From: Pinus tabuliformis
Lineage: Eukaryota; Streptophyta; Pinopsida; Pinales; Pinaceae
Assembly (NCBI GenBank): GCA_031772625.1
Contig: CM062819.1
Coordinates: 1,236,883,897 to 1,236,947,896, forward strand
Direction of reading: 5' to 3'
DNA: 64,000 nucleotides
The position numbers and the translations under genes were made by a program. The notes beneath the pieces were generated by a model. The model was not told the origin of the DNA, ran no database searches, and worked only from the letters and a program-made list of their open reading frames with translations. Every line of letters begins with the position of its first letter. Positions within the stretch are counted from its first letter, which is position 1. This document shows, one piece after another, positions 32,167-43,010 of the stretch.

Positions 32167-33618
32167 TTTATAGTCTGCTCCAACAAGAGATCAAAAATGT
32201 CTTCAACAGTGGTTCACAACTTCAAAGGTGGTCTTCAAGGAGGTGATAACAGATCCATGTCTTGCTTGTTGTTCTTTGGGCTAATAACCAGCCCCAACAC
32301 CACCTAAACGCAGCTCTGTTTTAGGACAGAGTAAGGCCTGCGGCCTACTTTCCTTCTCTACCTGGACTGTGGCTAATATGCAGGAGATAACCCTCTCCTA
32401 AACCACACAAAAATCTTCCTTCTTTCTGCTCAGAACTGTGGCTGCTTTCCTTGCTCAGAAATTGGATTACAGGAGGAGAAAAACATCCTTAAGACAACGG
32501 TTGTCCACCTGTATTAATGGGGCCTTCTTAGTACTTACAGGTGTAAACTAGCCCTTAACAATCACCTTCATCCTTCTTATGAGCTCAGTTGTTTTTCTGA
32601 GTTTATCTTTTCTCTCTGAAATCCTGTGATTGTCTTCACCAAAAATTCTTGGCTAGAATGATGAATTCCGCTTGTATATATACTGATTTGCATTTGAAAT
32701 GAAGGGAAACGTCTTTCTGGAGGGAGGCCGACATGAGTGACAAAGTGTAGGTCGGCTCGCCTGCAAATATATATTTTGTACATTAAAAATTCAATATCTC
32801 ATCAACCAACGGGAGTTTGGGGCCAAGTAATAGCTCATTAGAAATAGGAAAAAATCCTCTTTAAGATGGTATAGGACTCATTGTGGAAAGATGCCTCCAA
32901 GGTGTCAAAAAATATTTTTCTTTGTCACTGCCCTTGAAATTTTTTATGTGCAGAAGGTGATTAGGACAGCAAGGCTTTTCTATTGTTTGGGATAGCATGG
33001 CTTCATTGTTGTTTGGCTCAACAATATTACTATGAGTGATATCATGAGTGTATCCAATATGAGTGTATCATCATGTATCCAGCTATCCAGCAATGTCATC
33101 ATATACTTATGCAGTGATAAGTCATAGTTCAGCATAAATTTCCCATTGGGAGAGCTCCAAGGCAATCTTCCAATCATGTCATCAAGATCATCATCAAGTG
33201 CCATCATCAAGTGTGGTCATTATGATAGTGCAGTGATATGTTAATGTCATTAACCATATGCAGCATTCATCAATTTGTTAGAGCAAGCACTAGATCATCA
33301 CAATGAGAGCTTATTCATCAAGAGTCACTATGAGCATCAATATGAAGGACTTCTTCATCAAGAGTAAGGATACAAGAGGTTATAGTGTCTTCATGGACAT
33401 CTAGGACATTATGAACAATAGGCATCTAGGACAAGACTTCTTCACATCATAATGGCATCATTAATATCTTGACATCTTCATTAATGGCATCCTTATCAAA
33501 CAAGGACTTGTCATCATGAGCAAGGACATCATCATAATATGCATGAGGTTATGATATCACAAGAATATTTGCCATCCCAATAGTACCATATTGACATCAA
33601 TGACAACCTTGATTAACA
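32167..33618. repeat. Right part of LTR E
   Basis: Continues E after element G. It has a CATCA/TCATCAAGA-rich low-complexity stretch (33000-33600) and ends TTGATTAACA. No coding domain on either strand. Confidence 0.7.
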
Positions 33619-34367
33619 AATTTTCCCAGAGAGCAAAGATTCAGCTGGGACGAAAATTTGAGCCAAGAGATCAATAGCAGAGGCAGAGTAGCAGCAAGGT
33701 GATCTGGTGGAGATTTCCAATGTCGGAAGAGTCAGCCAGAGGAGGTCAAAGTTATTCCAAAGGAGTTTGCATAGAGCCTCATTGAGGCAGTTCAATTTAG
33801 TCTGAGGGCAATTCGATTCAAGTGTCGGAGGCCCGGATAATTTTCCAGAGGGCCAAAGAATCGCTTCCAAAGGCAGCAACAGGCAGGATGTCTTGATCAG
33901 AGGCAGATCCGGGGAGTGCGTGGAAGGGACTGCGCAACATCTACGTAAAGGCCTACATAGGGGTCTTGGATAGCCAGTTTGAGTGGCCAGATTGTTGCCA
34001 AATTGCTTGTGGGGAAGGAAAATGTCCTTCAATAATTTTGCTAGTGATTCCTTTGAAGAGGATTGCTAGTTTGGCATCCAGAATGTACTCATAATTTTTG
34101 CTGCTAAAGAATAATAATAAAACACTCATACATTGCACCAGTTTTCCCACATTGGGTTTTTCCAAGGGCATTTGTCCAAAAACTACAGTGTCAAATGTAT
34201 TGTGTGTGCCCTAATTTTCTCAGTTTTTGTTTTTATTTTCCACAGTATTTTTATGGTGAAGAAATTAGAGTGTGATTTATTCATTATTTTTCCATAACAA
34301 AATAAACTGCATAATTAATCATTTAGAAGAATAAATTCCAGTTGTTGCATTTCAAGGAATTTTCACA
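33619..34367 (+). repeat. 3' LTR of element C1, second part
   Basis: Resumes at TTCCCAGAGAGCA(A/G)AGATTC, matching 13766 onward, and ends AATTTTCACA. TTGGG follows. Together with 22197-22563 it makes about 1116 bases, the same as the 5' LTR. Confidence 0.93.
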
Positions 34368-34372
34368 TTGGG

Positions 34373-35010
34373 ATGTCTATAAGGTGTGGTGATGACCGCA
34401 TGTACTCCCTCTAACTCAATCACGTGCTCAAATCCTCTATCTGGTGGTTGGCCTAGAGGGCTGTCTCCAAAGACTGTTGGGTACTTGTCCAATATCGCCT
34501 TAATGTCTGGATGCGGTGGTCGTGGCTGAGTCCTTGCCTCCAAGGTCCAGAGCTCCACTGCCCACTCTATATCCCCATGTCATAGGTCAACCTCCATCCA
34601 ATGTGTTGACACTGTTTGCGGTGGGTATGAATGCATGCCCCTCAACAACACCAGCTTCCCATCTAGTCCTGTGAACTCCATCTCTAGCTTCCTTCAAACA
34701 GTAGTGACTCGCCCCAAGGAATAGAGCCACTGGACACCCATCACCATGTTGGTGTCTGGCACATCAACCATAAAGAAATGATCGGTCACTGAATAATTTC
34801 CCATAGTCACAGTCAGACTAAGGATATATTTGGTACACTACATGGTCCTGTCTCTCAGTACTGGAACTGAAAAACCCTCAAAGCCCTCCTTGTGTATACC
34901 TCTCTGCTCCACCATCTACGCATCAATAAAATTATGGGTAGCACCAGTGTCCACCGACACCGCCACGCATTGCGCCTGTACTGTGCCTCTAATCCTCAAC
35001 ATCAAATACG
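34373..35010 (-). pseudogene. Element B protease and start of reverse transcriptase
   Basis: On the minus strand, near 34930-34970, VSVDTGATHNFID gives the aspartic protease DTGA site. Further on come MVMGVQWL-like and WTLEARTQPRPPHP (34520-34560) segments. ILDKYPTVFGDSP, LPPDRG-type GQPPDRGFEHVIELEG and TTPYRHP then start RT and run into the C1 insertion. Several stops lie between protease and RT. The RT half continues at 13393. Confidence 0.88.
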
Positions 35011-35174
35011 TGGGGACTCCCCTCATTGAAGCAATGACTCCTCTGGTGGGTCGAAAAAGGTCTCCTTCAGGCAAAGGCAGTGGCCCTCTTCCACCTCCTC
35101 CAATAGTCTGCAGCTCACCGTCTCCTCCATCTGCCTCCTACTCAACATCATCCTCTAGCTCACTATCTAAGAAC

Positions 35175-35255
35175 ACCTCTATATAATGGGCTTTGCCCTT
35201 GGTGCAGTTATGCCTTGGTGGCCATGGCTCCTGACAAGTGAAGCACAACTTCCTC
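35175..35255 (-). pseudogene. Element B gag zinc knuckle
   Basis: Minus-strand KLCFTCQEPWPPRHNC followed by TKGKAHYIE: a chromovirus-type C-x2-C-H-C knuckle between capsid and protease. Confidence 0.8.
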
Positions 35256-35423
35256 CTCTAGAGGTCTCTCTGAGTCTCCTCATCCAACTGCCCATGCCAC
35301 AGAATCTCCCTCTGCAGTGGGGGTCTAGTGTCTCTGCCTCTCTGTTGAAAAGTGGGTCGAGTGTACTGGTGCTCTGGTCTTGGGAATTGCATCCTGCAAA
35401 TCCCGGGTGTGGCTCATTGTGTC

Positions 35424-36050
35424 CTAGAGAGTAGCATGTTTGCTCGACCTCACTAACCCACGCAAGAGCTCAACTAAGCCCTCCACAAACAGAAAAACTC
35501 TGTTGGCCTCTGATAAGTCTGACACCATCACTGACACCCTCAAAAACTCTGTTATGTAATGCTCTAGGTTGCTTATCTGTTTGAGTTGGGTCAGCTCTCT
35601 GAAGTGTGCCTCAGGGTCCCTCCTGTCAAAACGCTCCACAATCCTCTATGTGAATTCCTCATAAGAGGTCACACTAGCATGCCCTAATGTACATAATCCA
35701 TGGAACCACCAATCATGGGCCTCCCACTCTAAGTGCAAGGTAGCCATTTTAATGGCTTCCACCTCCATCATCTGATTAAGTAGAAAATATGTGTCTAGTT
35801 TCTCCACCAATGCCCTAGCGATGCACTTGAAGGAACCATCAAATGTGGGAAGGTACAACCTCCCAACAGTACATTGTAGATCTGATCTCTGCGTGTATGG
35901 GCCTCCCGCTACCTTGCCCTTATTTTTTTGCTTGAGTAGGCAATAATCCTTGAAGCTCAAGGCAGCTCGAAACTCCTCCCCTTGGGACTTCCACTCACGA
36001 AAGTAATCCCCCATAGGCATCTCAACCTAACCCTGTTGCTCCCCAACACC
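35424..36050 (-). pseudogene. Element B gag capsid region, frameshifted
   Basis: Two minus-strand frames. 35646-36020 contains YLPTFDGSFKCIARALVEKL, HLEWEAHDWWFHGL and VTSYEEF. 35424-35639 contains MERFDRRDPEAHFRELTQLK, ISNLEHYITEFLRVSVMVSD and LFVEGLVELLRGLV. They are consecutive parts of one capsid domain separated by a frameshift near 35640. Non-functional. Confidence 0.88.
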
Positions 36051-36419
36051 TGGGGCCAAGAACGTGGGTATAGTAGACCTAGTTGGTCCACTGTAAATGT
36101 GAGGGTGGCTCAGAGGGGAATGGTGGTCGAACTGATGGGATGCACCCAAGCTCTCTCCTCCTATGAACTCCTTGTGGATGTCCCTATTACAATAATCTCC
36201 TCCAACATCTCTTTTTGCCCCCTTGCCAAATCATTCAAAGCCTTCAAGAGGCTCTGGAAGGTTGCGTCCTCTTTCTTCTATTTCCTGCTCAGGAACCTCC
36301 AGATTTGAGGTAATCTCTAACTCCCTTTCTCTTCTCTTGTACCTCTGCCTCCGGTAAGTAATGTTTTCCTGTTTTCTGGGTTCATAGAAGAGTTTCTTTC
36401 ACAACTGGGCCAAGATCAA

Positions 36420-36432
36420 GGCTCTGATACCA
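36420..36432 (-). other. Primer-binding site of element B
   Basis: Minus-strand TGGTATCAGAGCC, one base from the LTR. Perfect initiator-Met tRNA type. Confidence 0.9.
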
Positions 36433-36433
36433 C

Positions 36434-37740
36434 TGAAATATTCCTAGCAAGAAATACCAATGATAACAAGGGAAATTCAAGCATGCAACACAAAATTTCA
36501 ACTCATGCATAAACAACAAGAAGTAACACTAGAAACTGTGCCAAGTTGAGCCATTTTATTAACTGAATAAGATGGAGTACAAAATGTATGAGAATAGATG
36601 AACCTGAGCTTGCTACAACAAGCAAGGGAAAAACCCAGGTGGAGATAAAGGTACCCAAGTGTTGAAGATGGCTCTGCAACAAGAACTGCACCCAACCAGG
36701 AAGAATTGTTGCAATTGCTCAGAATGACCTGTTGATTTGGCCCTCCAGACTGCTCAGAAAATTCAACAAAATTAACCACAGCCTCTACACCTCGAACCCG
36801 CAAAAAGCCAGCAAGGAATTGGGCTACATCTGGCTGGTGCGGAAATCCCTAAGCGCACTCCTCTCTCTGCTAGTTAGTGTGCACTGCTGAAAAAGAGTGT
36901 TGCTCTCTAGCCCAAAATTCACTCCAAAAATCTCTCCAAAAGCCCCTCTGCAAATCCCTCCAGCAAGACCTCCAAATCCCGGCTATTCTCTCACCCCGAA
37001 CTCCCTCAGCTCTGCCCTTGCGTAGGTCCAGCCAATGACCTTCTGCGCACTACTAAAATGCAACAGAAATCCTCCTCTAAACTCCCTTCACTCCAGCCCT
37101 GCAAAACACCTCAAATCTCTGGCAAATGCTAAGGCAATCACTCCCCAGAAGGCTTGGAATCTAGCATGCCATGTAACAACAACTCCCAAGGAGTGTGTGC
37201 TCCCTTTCTGCGCCCAGCCTGCTCTAAATGATGGTTGAATGTACCCGTAAATCTCTTGGAACAACTTTGAAATGTAGTGATAAGCTCCCTTAGTGTGGCA
37301 CTTGAAGTCCACCGAAGAAAGAGGTGACATTCCCGCCCGGAAATCTCTTGTGCTGAACAGCACGAGTTAACCTGGCTAAGCAGCTCAAGCAAACAAGGGT
37401 TCAATTCTAAATTTGGCAAAAGTCCCAAAATGATGCCCTCCACCTCTATTTAACTTTCCTGCTCCTCCCGTCTTCTTGTGTGCTCCACAAGTCGACCTTC
37501 CTTCCTTCTTCTGCCCCACAAGTGTGATTTCTCCTAAGGGGTGTGACTTCCCTCTTGGAGTGACCCCCACATTCCACCCACTTATTAAGTTTTCTTCTCC
37601 TCCTATGTTTGGAGCCTTCTTTCATCAAAATGTCAAGTGGGGTCCTCCTAACCCACTTCTCCCAAATCAAAACATGCCAAGATATCAAACTTGTGCAAAA
37701 ATGTATTACTTAGCCAAACTTGCTAAGTGGGAACAACACA
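36434..37740 (-). repeat. 5' LTR of element B
   Basis: 1307 bases from TGAAATATTCC to GGGAACAACACA on the plus strand. It abuts the PBS at the left and intron sequence at the right (TAAAA, 37741-37745, is the likely right target repeat). Plus-strand frames here recur in 9847-10230 because that is the other LTR. Confidence 0.88.
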
Positions 37741-37938
37741 TAAAATCAGCATTGGAATAGTTATATGATGAACCCACCAGCATTGCATCTTTGTCTTTAG
37801 GAAGACGATACAGAACTATTTATTTCTACTATCTAGTGATAACAAAAGGAGAATACATCTCAGTTCAGTTACATCAAATGATTATTGCATATTTTAAAAC
37901 CAAGAGAATCAATAACTAAATGTTATAATTGTTCTTAC

Positions 37939-37987
37939 TCTTTTGTGAGCCCTGATGAAGGATGCGCCACTTTTTGAGCAAACTCCC
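37939..37987 (-). CDS. Pseudouridine synthase (RsuA/RluB type) exon, 4th in window
   Basis: 49-base exon encoding EFAQKVAHPSSGLTKE with shared codons at both ends. The acceptor is CAG before 37987, the donor GTAAGA after 37939 on the minus strand. Its phase fits the previous exon (GAT-G joined to GG gives Asp-Gly). The segment follows the catalytic motif in RsuA/RluB/TruA-like enzymes, which isomerise uridine in rRNA. The next exon (a TAT-ATT-like continuation) is absent from 37741-37938, so the intron must extend through or beyond element B. The gene may be intact or broken; the window cannot tell. Confidence 0.85.
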
Positions 37988-38087
37988 CTGAGTGGCATGC
38001 ATGCATATAACAAGAGTAAGATGGTATAGTTAATCACAGCATTAGTATCATAGGCTTCGAATAAGAAGAGTAGAGTAGTTCTCTCAC

Positions 38088-38181
38088 CATCATTTGTGAC
38101 AAAAATCAATCCAGATGTGGCAACATCAAGTCGGCCTACTGTAAACAATCTGGGCTTTCGTACACCTGTATTTCTTTTAAT
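38088..38181 (-). CDS. Pseudouridine synthase exon with catalytic motif, 3rd in window
   Basis: 94-base exon. It encodes an IKRNTGVRKPRLFT segment followed by VGRLDVATSGLIFVTNDG. GRLDxxTSGL holds the catalytic Asp of the RsuA/RluB/RluE family. The acceptor is CAG before 38181, the donor GTGAGA at 38087. No stop interrupts it. In plants this family includes the chloroplast rRNA pseudouridine synthase SVR1, needed for plastid rRNA maturation. Assignment to SVR1 itself rather than a paralogue is an inference. Confidence 0.92.
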
Positions 38182-38385
38182 CTGATGGAAATAAGAAGAA
38201 AGTTATGTGCCTACACTTTCAGAATTGCAAAAAAAACATCTGGGACAGTGATTGAGATGTGTATTGTAACAATATCCTATGCCTAACTTCAGTAAGTATC
38301 TAGATAACATAACCTACACAACTGCAGATGATTCATCAGATTTCTGCAATTGATCAAAAAGAAATAGTCAGGGACTCGTATAAAC

Positions 38386-38458
38386 CCATATTTTCAAATA
38401 TTCATCGAGTAGTGATACAACTGATTTCGAGTTATCTTCCCCACTCGAGCAGATGTAC
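38386..38458 (-). CDS. Pseudouridine synthase exon, 2nd in window
   Basis: 73-base exon: one leading base completing Gly, then YICSSGEDNSKSVVSLLDEY and LKIW. The acceptor is TGCAG before 38458. The donor GTTTAT is weak but has GT. Together with the previous exon it gives the family's NKPKG-Y junction. No stop. Confidence 0.9.
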
Positions 38459-38562
38459 CTGCATTGTTATATTGTTCATTTTTCAACAAAAGATTTCAAA
38501 ATCAGACAGACTTCTATAACTCTAAAATACTGACTCATCTATCAACTGCTACATAAACTCAC

Positions 38563-38663
38563 CCTTTCGGTTTGTTCAGAGCAAAATACAACTTTGGAGG
38601 TAACTTTTTTGGAAGGGAATTTCCATCAATATAGATAGCATCCTTCAATGGATCAACGAGAGT
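38563..38663 (-). CDS. Pseudouridine synthase exon, 1st in window
   Basis: 101-base exon encoding TLVDPLKDAIYIDGNSLP then KKLPPKLYFALNKPKG. This is the end of the S4 RNA-binding domain and the start of the synthase domain. The acceptor is TTTGCAG before 38663, the donor GTGAGT after 38563. The S4-domain exon that should precede it was not found between 38664 and 64000, so the upstream intron is probably longer than 25 kb. Confidence 0.9.
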
Positions 38664-40890
38664 CTGCAAATCACCAATTCGATTTTGACTTTTAGCTATT
38701 TAACTCTCAAGCAATACTTACCAGAAATTACTACCTTTTTATAAGACTAACTATTTTTTTGACAAATAAATACAAGATGACAATCATAGATACATGTCAA
38801 CTTTCATGCAATGCCTGTACATCTTAAGGATAAATAAACGAATTACTGTTATTATAGTCTGACAAAACAAAAACAACAATTTAACAGATAACCTGATTCT
38901 GTAAACATAAATTTTATAACAAAATAAGATTTTTTTTATTTTGTAATATTATTTATGAAAATGAAAATATAAATAGGTACAGGTATATATGTAGATTCAA
39001 ACTTGTTTGCATGCGAAATTGCAAATACATATCATATATGTACTTATGTATGAACACCAACACAAACATGCATAGACTTCGATAAAAACATAGATATAGA
39101 CATCTCTGTATATCCATACATGGCTCCACACTTGCATCATGCATGTATATATTGTTTTTACACATATATATTTGGTGTGTATATCTAAAGACATGTTCGT
39201 ATATATCTATGTACTATGGGTAAGTACATAGAGATGTTTAAGAAGGTGCATAAATAGAGATATCCATAAACATTATCTCACATGTATACACAAACAATTA
39301 CATGAATGTGACACTTACAAACATAGGCATTATCTTTATGAAATCAAATTATATTATACTAATGGTCACTAATGACCAACATAGGTCAATGGAACATGAA
39401 AATATAGCAAGTGACAATAGAAAAATAAAGATTGTCTGCGACATCTCCTCCCTAAAACAAATCAAATGACATAGTAACCAGCGTTGCAGAATTCAGACTC
39501 GGTAAAGACAGCCAGGATCCAAAATTATAGACATAGGAAAAAACAGCCACTTTTTGCACCAATGACTCATTTCAGGCAGAACTCACCTATTAATTGATGA
39601 TTTATGCAACATTGATACTGACAGATAAAAGTGAGGTTAAACCTAGGACCAGTAAACCCTTGACAATGAAGAGTGTATTATTTTATGTGCATATTTCTGC
39701 ATATTTATAGATATCATGTATGCATGCCTGCACCCACATGTAGATACAAATATAAATGTACATACATGTTTGTATGTGTGTATTTATATTTGTTTATGCA
39801 TACATACATCTACAACGGATATACATCCATAAATAAGTGTTTGTCACCTAAAACAGTAGAGTCCAAGCACCTAGGTGAAAACTTGTGTAACTAAGAGGTT
39901 GACCACTGTCAGCTCACCAACTCTCTTCTGCTCTTTAGACTGAGAAAAATGGACCCTTTGCCAAGGCGCCCTTACCTATGAGTTACTAAGCTTACTGTGT
40001 CATATGAAATGGGAGTAAAGGAAGGTTAGCAACTCTCAATAAAAGGAGAGACATGGAATTTAAAATGGTTTTGGGGGTGATGGATTAAAAGGAAACCAGT
40101 GTCTTATTTTTTGGGGTATGGAGGTCATGCATGCAACATCAGAGGGCAGTTTTAATGAGTGATTAGGGGTTATAGGCAGCCAAGGTAGCTTGCTCCACAA
40201 CAGCCCTAATTTGAATGCTAGATACTACAAAGTTATGAAGTGAAGGGACTCACTATGGGGAGCTCCACAACCAAGTTGAATTAGGAGTGACCTTGTTTAA
40301 AGAAAAGAATTCCTATTTCTTTAGACAAAGTAACAAGAAGACAAAGGATTTTACCTTCTCCAATGTAGCTAGGCAGCCCCTCTATGGCTCCAACTATTTC
40401 AATCACAACCTGCAATAAGAAGTCTCTAATGGCACACCTAGAACATGTAACCACACATACAAAGTTGTACAAGAAAAATTGCCATAAACAAATAATTTAC
40501 CTTTATCAACAAGCTTGAAGCAAGGTTGCTAACAAATTCTTACATTAAGCAACCTCAAATTGCAAGTAGAAAGAACAAACCCTTATATAGGTTTGAGCTC
40601 CATCTCCCTCATATAATAAAATAGTATTTGTTTTCCTAGATCCACTTTCCTCTCCAAGGAATACAATAAAATAGTAATCTCAACTGCTTGCTTACCAAAA
40701 GGAGTAAGAAGTTTGTTAAGATTTTCAGCTTCTTCCAATAAAATATACTAAGAAACAAATAAACTATTATTCTCATCTAACTAACTCCAATAAACAACTC
40801 AATAATGAATAAAGTAGGACTTAGTTCCAACATTTATCCAAATATAGAGCCAAAAAATGAGGGTGCCTTCTTTGCTTGTTGATAGACCAA
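38664..40890. other. AT-rich intron of the pseudouridine synthase gene
   Basis: No coding domain was found. It holds TATATGTA/TATGCATACATA-rich simple stretches (38940-39330 and 39665-39835). A 55-base segment at 40355-40409 (minus strand) with good splice-like borders is discussed in the findings. Confidence 0.6.
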
Positions 40891-40894
40891 GTCT

Positions 40895-41825
40895 AGGCAA
40901 TGTTATCAAAACTGAACTGGAACCGACTGGTTTCACTGGTATGGTTCAGGTGTTGGACTTGGAACCATAAAACGCCGGTTCGGTACCAAACTGGACAGTT
41001 TGGTACCAGTTCCATACAAATCCGTACACGTGGCACCGGCAAGGTAAAACTTAATTTTTTTTTTATTTTAATTTTCTATTGGGTGGCCCACATCTAATGG
41101 AACCCTAGGCCCCCCTAAAGCTATTTAAACACGCCCACCCCCTCTCTTTCACTCACACTATTCATTTGAACTTCTTGAAATCCTTGAGCTCAGTTTCTTG
41201 AGGACAATTGGGGAGAATTTACAAGGCTGCTATGAGGGAGTCCTTGGGCAGATTTGAAGAGTTGGTTGGAGAGTTTTTGGGCTGATTTCTAAGAGAGATT
41301 TCGGAGCTGCTTCAAAGGGTTTTTTTTCCCAAAGATCTTTGGGTGTTGCTGAGTGATTTTTGGAGCTGATTGAATGGGCAATTTTGAGATTTTGTGGGGG
41401 CTACTATAGAACTGATTTTTATGTTGTTTTAAGTTTATCTTCTTCTGAAAATTTGGAGGGCAACTCAAGGTATTTCATGGCATCCATTCTTATTCTATTT
41501 TCTCTAAAAATTTGTTGCTTTTTTCCCTAGAAATTTAAAAAACCTAGGGCTTTCTATGCAAAGTTTTATCTTTTCTTGTAAAAGTAGTCATGCCCCCCTA
41601 TCTTCTTCATTTTCTCTAAGTAATTGTTGTTTTGCAGGGCTGTTTTGAGGGATTTCTTGGGCAGATTTCTAAGGGAGATTTTGGAGCTGAATTTAGGGGC
41701 AATTTTCATATTTGTGGGGGCAGCTACAAATTCACATATCTGTGTTTTTTACTATTTGGAACTTCTTTTCTTCTCAACATTTGGAGATCTTCTTGATTTT
41801 TCTACAAGATAAACATTAGAATATG
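40895..41825 (+). mobile_element. hAT-like or related DNA-transposon fragment with promoter-like region
   Basis: Begins near GGCAATGTTATCAAAACTG and carries GAACTGGAACC, GCCGGTTCGG and GTACCAAACTGG words, a style common at ends of plant hAT-type elements. A TATA-like CTATTTAAACACG at about 41119 is followed by an internal duplication: 41186-41460 resembles 41635-41800 (GGGCAGATTT, GGAGCTGA and TGTGGGGGC(A/T)). No transposase domain and no second terminus were found, so the class is tentative. Confidence 0.35.
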
Positions 41826-41888
41826 ATTTTTTGATCTGATAATTACTTCCTAATGATTTCCAACTAGTATTTATTCCACTACTATCAT

Positions 41889-42591
41889 TGAATAATTATA
41901 CTTCAGAAAATTTCAACACTAAATGCAGCGGAAACTGTAAAGATCATAGAAATATAGTCATGCACAATAGAGATAGCAAATTTTACCCTAGGTAACCGAA
42001 CCTTGGGAGAAAACCTAGCAACTTTTCTTTAGAGAAATTATTCTTCAGCAAGGTTTACAAATCCAACTTGTCTAGAAATCTGTGCCAATATCCAAGTCAA
42101 AAATACCAGTCAAACCTGGTCAATCTTCAGTAAGTCATCACTAGTCAAAATCAACACTAATCAACCTACAAGCTGTGGTCAAATTAGGCCTTGCGATCAA
42201 CCCTTTACACATGCGGTCAAACTCGACCTGTTCTATGGTCAAAACTTAGTCAAACTCGATCAAACAGAACATAAACTCAGCTTGGTCAAATTAGTCAAAC
42301 TTGTCTTCCTTTCTTCACACATGCGGCTGTCCAAGAGAGATCAAAAAGTGAAGTGAGAAGAAATTCGCACTTGTTTGGTGGAGAAAAATAAGATGTCACA
42401 TCATATATTTATAATAGTCGAATGGGGTGAAATAACCCAAGGAACATGTCCCTTCACCCTCCTAGGCTGACTTGACTTTTCTGGGTCGACTTGTTATTCA
42501 AAAATATAATTTTTAATTTAATTTTTCATAATTCTTTTAGGTCGACTTAGGCATGCAGGAATACCTCCCGATGTTACACAAAAAATCAACA
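41889..42591 (-). repeat. LTR H, minus strand, TTGAC-rich
   Basis: Ends ...AAAAAATCAACA next to a minus-strand PPT (CCTTGCTAAGAGGGAG), so this is a 3' LTR of a minus-strand copia-type element. The left boundary (TGAATAATTATAC) is less sure. A minus-strand TATA box (TATAAATATATG) is near 42402-42413. Downstream of it, about ten TTGAC words occur in 230 bases (42090-42320). Confidence 0.6.
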
Positions 42592-43010
42592 CTCCCTCTT
42601 AGCAAGGAAAATATTCTTCTTGCCTACAAATAGATTTCTCCTCATCTAAAATTTCTACTCCACAAGAAAACTTCATGAGTTTGCTATGTTGATGTAGTAT
42701 CTTTTCACATGCACGTCTATAGATCACTCCATCCTAGAGTAAGCAATGTGACTCCTCACATGCATGTCTGTAGATCACTACATCCTGGAGTAGGCAATGT
42801 GAGTATCATGGGCGATGTACCCTTGGCCAAATCAGCATGGCCTAGCCAAATCAACATGGCTTCTTAGGTAAATGTATCAATCTCCTCTGGTCAAATCAGC
42901 ATGACCTAGCCAAAGTCCTTCATGGCTTTTCAAGAGATAATTTGCCCCTGGGCCATTCACCCTTGGCCAAATCAGCATGGCCCAACCAAAATCCTTTATG
43001 GCTTCTCAAG
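42592..43010 (-). mobile_element. Internal remnant of the H element
   Basis: Holds the PPT and a 51-base tandem pair (starts 42706 and 42757, CACATGCA(C/T)GTCTRTAGATC). Several TTGGCCAAATCAGCATGGCC copies follow (near 42832, 42885, 42963). No pol or gag domain. The other LTR was not found. Confidence 0.45.

Larger units (their letters stand above)
22564..33618. mobile_element. Solo LTR E, split by element G
   Basis: The parts 22564-23662 and 32162-33618 join to about 2.5 kb starting TGTTGGAAACACTGAGAGG and ending TTGATTAACA. It sits inside the C1 3' LTR. The flanks (GACTT left, AATTT right) are an imperfect target repeat, but the C1 LTR resumes exactly (compare 13755-13775). No PBS, PPT or coding domain was found, so a solo LTR is the simplest reading. 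The LTR direction is not determined. Confidence 0.75.
13399..34367 (+). mobile_element. Element C1: gag-only copia-type element hosting D1, D, E and G
   Basis: 5' LTR 13399-14513, PBS, gag in three pieces, a GCAG-rich tail and a split 3' LTR (22197-22563 plus 33619-34367). TTGGG is duplicated at 13394-13398 and 34368-34372. It splits element B's RT coding sequence. Without its nested insertions it would be about 4.3 kb. No protease, integrase or RT sequence remains. The same organisation recurs in C2 and D. Confidence 0.92.
9791..37740 (-). mobile_element. Element B: chromovirus-type Ty3/gypsy retrotransposon, host of the nest
   Basis: Minus-strand element: 5' LTR at 36434-37740, then gag, zinc knuckle, protease, RT (interrupted by C1), RNase H, integrase with a chromodomain-like end, PPT and part of the 3' LTR (9791-10729). 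The order RT-RNase H-integrase is Ty3/gypsy. The missing end of the 3' LTR should lie left of element A, outside the window. All coding parts carry frameshifts and stops. Its right edge is bounded by intron sequence of the pseudouridine synthase gene. Confidence 0.9.

Noticed and set aside
38953..39194. Minus-strand frames of 65-70 codons rich in Tyr, Ile and Cys
   Set aside because: Products of TATG/CATA simple sequence within the intron.
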